Positions 56,012 through 64,000 of a DNA stretch of 64,000 nucleotides are shown piece after piece (positions within the stretch are counted from its first letter, which is position 1; each line of letters begins with the position of its first letter). The position numbers were made by a program, and so were the translations under genes. The DNA lies in the NCBI GenBank assembly GCA_032622095.1, contig CP136068.1:135353989-135417988 (forward strand), written 5' to 3'. The stretch comes from Siphonodentalium dalli (Eukaryota; Mollusca; Scaphopoda; Gadilida; Siphonodentaliidae). Under the pieces are notes generated by a model, which was not told where the DNA came from, made no database searches, and saw nothing but the letters and a program-made list of their open reading frames with translations.

Positions 56012-57620
56012 AGCTCAACTTTACTTTGTAAAGTTTGAGCTATTGCCATGGCTTTGTCGTCCGTGTGTGCGTGATTCGTCAATAATTTCCTTTAGCACGG
56101 GCTACAGGTCGTACCTTTGGTCGGATCTTTATAAAATTTGTCATAGCTGTTGACATTGACATGTAGATGAGAATGAGTCATTTTGGGGTCATTCAGAAAA
56201 AAAAACAGGGCCACCAGTGGCCATCTTTGATTTCAAAATTCAATCCATTAGCACGGGCTACAGGTCCTACTGTTCGTCTGATCATCATGAAATTTGTCAT
56301 GGATGTTAATATTGACATGTAGATGGGAACAGGTCATTTTGGGGTCATTCGGCAAAAAATCATGGCCGCCAGCAGCCATCTTGGATTTTACTCTTTGCAT
56401 GACTAAATTGTTTGGCACGTGCTACAGGTCCTATCTTTGATCAAATCATAATGATATTTGTCATGGATGTTAACAATGACATATAGATGGGAAACAAGTC
56501 ATTTTGGGGTATTTCGGCCATAAAACATGGCCGCGGGCAGCCATCTTGGATTTTACTCTTTGCATGACTAAATCCTTTGGCACGGGCTACAGGTCATACC
56601 TTTGGTCGGATCATTATGAAATTTGTCATGGGCGTTGACATTGACATGTATATGGGAACGAGTTATTTTGGGGTCATTTGGCAAAAAAACATGGCCGCCA
56701 GTGGCCATCTTGGATTTCCAAATGCAATCCATTAGCATGGGCTACAGGCCGGAGTGTTTGTCTGATCATCATGAAATTTTTCATGGAAGTTAATATTGAC
56801 ATGTACATGTAGATTGGAACGAGTCATTTTAGGGTCATTCAGCCAAAAACATGGCCACCAGCAGCCATCTTGGATTTACTCTTTGGCACGGGCTACAGGT
56901 CGCACCTTTTATTGGATCATCATGAAATTTGTCACGGATGTTGATAATGACATGTAGATGGGAACGAGTCATTTTGGGGTCATTCGGCCAAAAAACATGG
57001 CCACCATCTTGGATTTTACTCTTTGAATGACGAAAAACTTTGGCACTGGCTACAGGTCGTACCTTTGGCTGGATCATTATGAAATTTGTCGTGGCTGTTG
57101 ACATTGACATATAGATGGGAACGAGTTATTTTGGGGTCATTAGGCAAAAAAACATGGCTGCCAGTGGCCATCTTCGATTTCAAAATTCAATCCATTAGCA
57201 TTGGCTGCAGGCCGTACTGGTTGTCTGATCATCATGAAATTTGTAATTTATGTTAATATTGATATACAGATGGGCACGAGTCATTTTGGGGTCATCTTGG
57301 ATTTTACTCTTTGCATGACCAAATCCTTGGGCATGGGCTACAGGTCGTACCTTTGGTCTGATCATCATGAAATTTTCATGAATATTAATATTGACATTTA
57401 GATTGGAACGAGTCATTTTTGGGTCATTTGGCCTTAAAACATGGCCACCAGCAGCCATTTTGGATTTTACTCCTTGCATGACTAAATCCTTTGGCAAACC
57501 ATACAGTCCACTTCCCTCATCCGATCATCACCAAACTTCATATTAATCTTGATATTGATCTACTAGATGGAAGCTATCAAATGTTTTTGAATTTCATTGG
57601 AAAACATAGCCATCAGCAAC
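56012..57620. repeat. Tandem array with three-unit (A-B-C) higher-order period
   Basis: Opens with the hairpin AGCTCAACTTTAC / GTAAAGTTTGAGCT and GCCATGGCTTTGTCGTCCGT. About ten ~156-bp units (starts near 56101, 56258, 56422, 56587, 56742, 56892, 57050, 57204, 57339, 57501) hold GGGCTACAGGTCGTACC, GATCATCATGAAATTTGTCA and CAGCCATCTTGGATTTTACT. Unit 1 resembles units 4 and 7, unit 2 units 5 and 8, unit 3 units 6 and 9. Confidence 0.8.
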
Positions 57621-57676
57621 CATCTTGGATTTTACTTTATATACAGCTACATGTACATACGTATGCTCTCATTAAG

Positions 57677-60238
57677 CGACCTGTTTAACGGGGTTATGGG
57701 CCGGTACTTACCGCAGTGATACCACCAAAATACCGCGGTAATCATTCTGTACCGTGGCGGAGGGCGGTTGACCCAGGTACTGGTATGGTATTTTTACCGT
57801 TGGTTATCGCAGGTCACCGCGTTATTGGTGATCGTTACCGCCGTACCCCTTTTTTTTTTTTTGTGACTGCATTCAATTTACCGCTAACTGCGGAGAGAGA
57901 ACACGTCGGAAACAAGGCCTCACATCGTGGGTAAATTATTATGAATAACTTTTGTATTGAATGAATACCTGTAAGCTGCACATAATATGTACGTAATGAA
58001 TATAACTGAATAATAATGCAATCGGAGTACATATGGGCAAAGTACATGAACATGTCGGGTTTACATGTAACATATTACAAATTTACACGTACATCACGTT
58101 TAATCTCGTGTCATGTATATATATGAAATATTTTTACCAGAAAATCAGATTATTATAATATTTTTTAACCACTTCGGCGGTTTTTGAACTCAGCTATAGT
58201 TGCTTACGGCGATTACGCAAAGCATCGTGGAGTAATAGTTTTGTTGTTGGCATCTATCTTACATATCGTCAAACGATTTACACACCCGATTCCAATATAG
58301 GTTTCCACTAATGCAAATTTTTTGTTTTGTTTGTGTTTCCGAAATCTAAATTTCTTATAAAATGGGAGAAGTAAATCCTCCATTTATCTGAATTTGGTCG
58401 AAACCAGCGGGGACGGTGCATTAGTAATAGTCCGATTTTAGTTTTAGAGACAAGTGCGCGCGGCGTTCATTGCAGAAATATTCATATTCGTTCAAATCTA
58501 TAGTTTGTTCAAATGCCAAACATAATCGGCGCGTAAATAATATATTGTCGTCAAGACGTACGATTGTACGCATGCGTGAAATAGTAAAGCAATTTACAAA
58601 CATTTGCGCCTCAAGATTTCTTGTCGGTGGGTCCCGAATAAAATGTATAACTAAGAAAGCGTGGCACATGTCATGCAGCAAAGTTGTTATCATCACCAAT
58701 GTGCGCGACAAAAGACACACACAAAACACCAAACATTGAAAGACACAACGTTGTCAAATCAGTCTTTGATTTTGTTACGTGAACATTTATTGAGCTCACG
58801 AGTGTGTGTCGGGCGGCATTGTTTGATGTGAAATTGCAACTTTTGGCGAGGACGTGCACTTGTAGTTCCCGGTGGGTCGCAGTATACATTATATCACATA
58901 TTCCTATCTAATCGTGATTCGGAAGAAAAACATTCATGGTGTTGGAAAGTTGATCTCTAAATATGTTTGTTTGGTTATATACACAGGTTAACATTGTAAC
59001 ATAATTATTTTAAGTGATCAAATTCGGTGTGTTTTAGTCCTTTTTAGTTTATTCCCGATATGGTAGCAATAAAGAGCGTTTGTCTCACTTTTGTGCGATA
59101 AATATTTATAAATAGCTATTACGTGCACAACATTTTAAAGATCGAATGAGCCTTGGTCTGCTTAAAGCCACGTGGCAGTTTGCTCCCCAAAATACACATA
59201 TTATTCGCAATACCAAAATAGATCGATAAATATCTGAACTACCTTCTACGAGTCTTATGTAAGCTAAACTGACGCATTGAAGTAATGAAAATACAAGTGT
59301 CCAAAAACACAAAACAGCCATGTAGCCATTCGGGCGTCACGTGTGCAGTTTTACTAGCACCATCAACAAAACACAAATATTTATTTCACCCATTGAGGCC
59401 AGTTATAAAAAGACATGACCACATCTGAAGTGTCCCGTGTCCTATATTAACAGAGTCTATACCAGCTGGAGTATGACGTAATCAGTGATACGTGCTTTTG
59501 CACAGAATGTATATGTTTTCCCTGGATATACGGCAGTTCCACTTTGTGTCTTTTATTGCTAGGACAATAATTCCCTTTATACGAACAAATGGTGTTTGTG
59601 ATTTTAAGTTAATGAATGTCAATAAAGTTAACAACTACATTTATTCTGGGAACTATTTAAATATTATCGTTATCATTCAATTTGGGGATCACGTACATCT
59701 GAAGATTGATATGTACTATATATACGGGATTTACCGAGCTGTCTAAAATGGCCGAAATCATTTGTTCCCTGCCCGATAACCCACACTGCTCACAAAATAG
59801 TGTCATTCACCAGCATTCACGGGGTTTTTGTGCAATAAAACAAGACTAGAAGTGTATAATATTCACATTTAATTTAAAAATTACTTACTCAAAGTAACTT
59901 ATACTTACCTTAATCTGCAAGCCGGTATATTTCCCGATACTCGGCTTTCATCTATTTCAATATTTTAATAATACACTTCACGGTAGACAATAATGGACGG
60001 AGATCGTGAGAACGGCCATCCTATTTTGGAAGATTGACGGTCAGACATCGAATCCCGCCATTAACCTTGTTACGAAAACGCTACCGCATAGCGGTAATGT
60101 CACCGCTGGTAGTGTGGTGGTACTGCGAACGCCACGGTGGTACCACGGTACGCGCGTGGTAGTGCAACTGCGAATCGGCGGTATGTCGCGGTATTGCACC
60201 GCGGTATTAACTCATGTACTCCTCGTTAAAAAAGGTCG
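57677..60238. mobile_element. Element H: 2.6-kb non-autonomous transposon with GC-rich ends
   Basis: Ends CGACCTGTTTAACGGGG and (reverse) CGACCTTTTTTAACGAGG form an imperfect inverted repeat; ATTAA lies on both outer sides (57671-57675, 60239-60243). The end zones (57677-57845 and 60075-60215) are full of ACCGCGGTA-like boxes, far richer in GC than the AT-rich inside. No transposase was found; small open frames inside look accidental. Confidence 0.65.
59027..59096. repeat. Direct repeat shared with 61715-61775
   Basis: AGTTTATTC(C/T)C(G/T)ATATGGTA and AATAAAGAGCGTTTGT occur here, inside element H, and at 61725-61775, next to the iteron block at 61430. This ties H to the block on its right. 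Confidence 0.6.
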
Positions 60239-60239
60239 A

Positions 60240-60740
60240 TTAATTTTAGCAGTGCTGTATCTCTTCATGTTGATAATCTAGAGTTAGTTCTATTACTTAG
60301 ACCTTTCAACTTTCCGCATTCCTAATCGCTCCATTGACTGTAACACATGAAATTATTCCCTTTCCAAGTTGAGCTACAGTGTCATTGACACTTTCATTCA
60401 AACTTTAATTAACCTTTCGTCCACAATTCGTCAAATATTATTCAGAGATCGGTGCCCTTTTGCATGAAAAACCATAACTTCCCCATCGTGAATCTCTATT
60501 TGACCACGCACTCGCGTGACATTGTCTCATCTCTTGAAGTTATTATTTAGGTCAAAGGTCTTTCTGCATCCACATCTTTATGGAGCAAGATATTATATTA
60601 CTGTGTAGCAATTTGGTGACTCCTCCTACCAGCTTGTCTTCTGTATTGATTGACAGTACGGCAAATTTGGATATTCAATATCTGTCGTGCACATGTGGGC
60701 ATCTTTCAAGTAGATTGACGTTCCAAATATTTTTCCAAAC
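60240..60740. other. No gene seen
   Basis: The frame at 60580-60813 runs into the duplicated repeat to the right and is not supported. Confidence 0.4.
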
Positions 60741-60743
60741 AAT

Positions 60744-61362
60744 GCACAGGTGTGTCTTCGTTTTAGTGGCCAGACATTTAATTAATAGGGCGGTGATTCT
60801 AGTATGTTGTTGATTCTCTATACGTCTGGTTATTCCAATGCTTCCTCATAAGTATATAATTCATCAACCGGGAACAGGACGACTTATTTCCCTTAAAGGG
60901 CTTATTTATTGTGTCGCCTTTGATATTTTTCCAACATCATTTTGAACGGCATCCGAACGGAGATCAGGAGTTGGAAAATATCACTGAATTATTCAAATGT
61001 GAAAGTAAATAAAACAAAATTAAAAGATACTACAAAGTACCGAATTTCTTCCTAACAATTCACAGGTGTGTCTTCCTTTGATAGTGTGCATGTCAGACAT
61101 TTAATTAGGGCGGTGATGTTAATATGTTGTCGATATTCTGTCATGTCTGGGCATTCCAATGCTTCCTCATAAATATTTATATATTATCAACCGGGAACAG
61201 GGCGACTAATTTCCCTTATAGGGCTTATTTATTGTACCGTCTTTGATATTTTTCTGACATCATTTTGAACAGCGTCCGAACAGAGACCAGGAGTTGGAAA
61301 ATAACACGGAATTATTCAAATGTGAACGTAAATAAAACAAAATTAATTAATACTACAAAATA
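60744..61362. repeat. Tandem duplication of a ~315-bp block
   Basis: 60744-61037 and 61061-61362 match throughout (ACAGGTGTGTCTTC, ATTCCAATGCTTCCTCATAA, CAACCGGGAACAGG, AGGAGTTGGAAAAT) with point differences and small indels. Confidence 0.82.
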
Positions 61363-61429
61363 GGCTAACGCAATTCAGTGCTGACATTACTCGACCTCGT
61401 TGATTCCCGAGCAACACCTTAAACTTCAA

Positions 61430-61580
61430 TGCGGTCCATGTTAAACTTCAACGCGGTCCGCGTTAAACTTCAACGCGGTCCTAACGTACACTCAACGCGT
61501 TATCAATGCCACGATTGCGTTGACGTTACGACCGCGATGTTAACAGCTGAGGACCGCGTTAAAAGGGATACTTATTTCGA
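61430..61580. repeat. AACGCGGTCC iteron block, copy 2
   Basis: TTAAACTTCAACGCGGTCC occurs three times in a row, then inverted forms (GACCGCGATGTTAAC, GGACCGCGTT) and AGGGATACTTATTTCGAG, which matches the inverted edge of copy 1 at 52575. Confidence 0.65.
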
Positions 61581-61994
61581 GAAGGTGTGTAAGTTACATC
61601 ACGTTTTACTGTAAATTGTGTTCGTTCGACAGCAACAGTGAATATGATGTGTTAAAAGCATTAAATAGGTTAGTAATTAGTGTTTGTTTCAATAATATTT
61701 GCTTTTGAAAATAGCGTCCCGTGTTAGTTTATTCCTGATATGGTATAAATAAAGAGCGTTTGTTTCACTACTGTGAGAACATTTTACACTGGCCAACATA
61801 TATGTAAAGTATATTTACTGATTATAATGGTGTTCTTACTCACTATAATAGTTTCTATAAATGGGCTCTTGTGTATCGTAATACATATTGGATCATAGAA
61901 GGGGGATGTTGATGTGTATGATAACTTCAGCCATTGATACTTCTCCCAGATAACAGCTACATTTGTGAGTATATTCTTAAATATTTTCTTACAG

Positions 61995-62113
61995 GTATGA
62001 GTATCCTTGTAAACTTCCCACCACCACCTCCTAAAGGATTTGTTACTCTGTCGGAACAAAACGGACAGCTGGTGACAGTTAACAAGGAAGATGCTTTACA
62101 GGATGTCTTCAAT
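61995..62113 (+). CDS. Exon of an unrecognised plus-strand gene (proline-rich start)
   Basis: Acceptor TTTTCTTACAG|GT and donor AAT|GTAAGT. The frame after GT begins with ATG (61997) and reads MSILVNFPPPPPKGFVTL, then SEQNGQLVTVNKEDALQDVFN, ending in phase 0. The ATG may be the true start or an inner Met, as the frame is open upstream of it. PPPPP could bind SH3/WW-type domains. No family recognised. Confidence 0.68.
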
Positions 62114-62158
62114 GTAAGTTTCGTCAATTTAACACTTTAATGATGGGAGTTGCATTAA

Positions 62159-62402
62159 CCCTTTGAGTGCCAGGGGCCGATCTCATCGGCCCTAAACCTA
62201 CAAAATAAGTCTGTTCAAGAATATAAGAATAAATTATTAAAATTGTAAAAAAATTGTAAAAAAAATTGTAAAAAAAAAAAAACATTGGCCAATGCATTCT
62301 CTTATATATGCGAGGCGACCTATGGTCGACTCGCATATATAAGAGAATGCATTGGCACAGGGTATATGGGTTGATACAAAAATCGACCTGGCACTCAAAG
62401 GG
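62159..62402. mobile_element. Family C MITE, copy 4 (intron of plus-strand gene)
   Basis: Perfect TTAA duplication (62155-62158, 62403-62406). Ends CCCTTTGAGTGCCAGGGG / CCTGGCACTCAAAGGG are complementary, and the large palindrome lies at about 62287-62355. Confidence 0.88.
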
Positions 62403-62406
62403 TTAA

Positions 62407-62518
62407 ATATCCTGTGCCAGTGCATTCTCTTATATGTGTGTCTCGCATAGGGAGCCTCGCATATATAAGAGAATGCACTGGCTTCCAAGGTCAAGGTAAT
62501 TATTGTTAGATGGAAGGG
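62407..62518. mobile_element. Family C MITE, copy 5 (back to back with copy 4)
   Basis: Shares the TTAA at 62403-62406 with copy 4 and ends GATGGAAGGG|TTAA (62519-62522). The palindrome (62412-62482) is the CCAGTGCATTC subtype, like copy 3. Confidence 0.75.
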
Positions 62519-62939
62519 TTAAACTAGTATTATTTATACTGTTTAATTTTTAGTAAAATTTTTTCCAAATACTCGACTTATGGTTTGACGAGGGATGGTT
62601 GAAGGGTGGGCATCTGGGCATTTGGCCCTTTAAAAACCGATATAAATAGCCTTTATTGATGGATTTTGACAATTTTTAGTATGTGACTTGATTGTCATGT
62701 GCTGCAGCTGCACCCAGAATATTCTTTGGTTCATCCATTTTATGTGCAAACAAAAAACTTGATGCTCACCATCTTCAATGAGCAACCCTTGTTTTCTTTC
62801 TTACCGTATTATGAAATATTCCTTGAAGTTTAATAAAAAAATTCCAATAATATTGCAGTAAAAACTAATCAATTATAGTGCATACAGGCATGAGTTTGCT
62901 GCTAATAAGAATAAACATATTTTGGTCTGTTGATTGTAG

Positions 62940-63038
62940 GTTCCTGGCTACCCGGATGTAGCTATTCCGAAGGATACATCGCAGGTTCACAGCATTAGAG
63001 AGACAGCCAAGTCTGCATTCCTACCTCACGATGAGACG
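62940..63038 (+). CDS. Next exon of the same plus-strand gene
   Basis: Acceptor TTGATTGTAG|GTT and donor GAGACG|GTATTT. It is 99 nt, exactly 33 codons in phase 0: VPGYPDVAIPKDTSQVHS, then IRETAKSAFLPHDET. The intron before it holds family C copies 4 and 5; the one after it holds family B copy 7 and family C copy 6. Later exons should lie right of the window; the short frame after TATATCAG at 63509 was considered, but it stops within 21 codons. Confidence 0.68.
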
Positions 63039-63085
63039 GTATTTAAAAGAACATTGCATGCATGGTATGTTCATATCTGAATTTA

Positions 63086-63474
63086 GTGTGTCTGACATTT
63101 GCAGAATGAGTTCCCTCGAGGGTGAATTTTGTGATGCTACTCCCTCTGGGAACCTCATTCTGCTTAGGCCTCAACTGCTATGAGAGATCTAGGATCATAT
63201 TGGAGTTCCCCAGTTGAAGTTGGTGATGTTCACCCATTAGTAACATCGATTATGCATTTTATCTTCTGCAAATTAGGGGATATAGAAACTTCCTGGAAGA
63301 GAAATTTTAACTAAATACAATGTTAATTTGAGACTATAGATACTTCCCAGAAGATGAGGCCTTTAGCAGAATGAGGTCCTCAGAGGGTGATTTTGGTGAT
63401 GCTAGCCCACTATGCGGGGTAGCATCACTAAATTCACCCTCTGGGGGACCTCATTCTGCAAATGTCAGACACAC
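63086..63474. mobile_element. Family B MITE, copy 7 (best-preserved)
   Basis: TA|GTGTGTCTGACATTTGCAG on the left and CTGCAAATGTCAGACACAC|TA on the right: perfect ends with TA duplication. It lies just 47 bp past the second exon of the plus-strand gene (61995-63038), so in its intron. Confidence 0.85.
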
Positions 63475-63808
63475 TAAATTCATGCATGGGTATGTTATAT
63501 TATATCAGAATGTATGAGGCACAGTCTCAGCAGGATCCGTTCATTGCTTCGGAATATCTTTGCTGGATGTAGATTTCTGGTCGAGCAGTTTTATTGATGC
63601 ATAGGGATATATTTAGATACAGCTTTTGTGCAAGTATGATTTTCACATTTTCTTAACTCTGCATGATCTCTAACCATATTTGGTCTGGCCAGATTTGGTC
63701 CAGTAGAAATTGGTCTACCAGGTTTGGGTGCTTACCAATTTACAAATTTTCATTTTAAAAAATAGTAATATGGCCAATAACCTACTATCCGTTTTAGTCC
63801 CCGCTTAA

Positions 63809-64000
63809 CCCTTTACCCAACAAACCGGCCAAAACCGGCCAAATAAAGCTTCAACAGCCTAAAATATCTTCGGTCTGTCTCAATAGAACCATACAAATAT
63901 GGATATCATTGGAACCGGCTCATTGACCACATTGTGATAGTTACAGTTAGCCCTGTGCCAATGCATTCTCTTATATATGCGAGTCGACCATAGGTCGCCT
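63809..64000. mobile_element. Family C MITE, copy 6 (cut by the window edge)
   Basis: TTAA|CCCTTTACCCAACAAACCGG starts at 63809; the hairpin AACCGGCCAAAACCGGCC follows, and the family palindrome begins at 63957 and runs off the edge in the opposite orientation to copies 1 and 4. Confidence 0.75.

Noticed and set aside
56012-57620. CRISPR-like array
   Set aside because: Regular spacing, but the whole units are related, there are no unique spacers, and the genome is animal.
58421-58739. Overlapping 103- and 89-residue frames on opposite strands
   Set aside because: They lie inside element H, resemble no known protein, and no splice or start context supports them.
63509-63572. A third exon of the plus-strand gene after TATATCAG
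   Set aside because: The frame stops after about 21 codons without a donor.

Overview
This window looks like nuclear DNA of an invertebrate animal, most likely a lophotrochozoan (mollusc- or brachiopod-like). It is AT-rich, its real coding sequence is split by GT-AG introns, and it is packed with short non-autonomous transposons, microsatellites and one long non-LTR retrotransposon. Several dispersed repeats recall those common in mollusc genomes (blocks ending in GGAC/CAGA runs, 'gagctattgccatggc' starts, 'aaagggccataactc' motifs). The species call is inference. Nothing here is bacterial.

Genes. (1) Minus strand, 5862 down to 759 and on beyond the left edge: the 5' end of an SLC28-type concentrative nucleoside transporter. 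Four exons (5697-5862, 4154-4281, 1577-1806, 759-900) join in frame to 222 residues: a hydrophilic N-terminus and four membrane segments. A decayed copy of exon 3 lies at about 2273-2395. (2) Plus strand, 42482-43660: an intact 392-residue basic protein in one exon behind a splice acceptor; I do not recognise it. (3) Plus strand, 61995-62113 and 62940-63038: two in-frame exons of an unrecognised gene running past the right edge. Possible extra exons lie at 14646-14837, 41727-41870 and 47662-47970.

Mobile DNA. A nearly complete LINE lies on the minus strand from about 13845 to 7353. Its ORF1 is split over two overlapping frames (coiled coil, SGNH esterase, RRM-like), its ORF2 is intact (1157 residues, endonuclease plus reverse transcriptase), and it ends in an (ATA)n tail. 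Many MITE and foldback families surround it. Families A, C, E, J and the element at 15905-16496 are flanked by TTAA, as piggyBac-type elements are. Families B and D are flanked by TA, as Tc1/mariner elements are. A hAT-like element (46416-47452) has a perfect 8-bp target duplication. Family F has CACTG ends with many TTAGTCA/TGACTAA boxes. Element H (57677-60238) has GC-rich ACCGCGGTA boxes at its ends. Two foldbacks at 48937-51491 share the terminus CAGGTCGGGC.

Layout. 1-5900 transporter gene with MITE-filled introns; 5900-7350 foldbacks; 7353-14250 LINE and the palindrome at its 5' end; 14250-22600 MITEs and a tRNA-derived SINE; 22600-26000 degenerate tandem repeats of about 140 bp; 26000-39400 mainly MITEs in otherwise featureless DNA; 39400-44300 possible promoter and the 392-residue gene; 44300-53000 MITEs, hAT element and foldbacks; 53750-57620 two tandem arrays, one of them a three-unit higher-order array; 57677-61565 element H and duplicated repeats; 61995-64000 start of the third gene. 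The genes show no functional link to one another.
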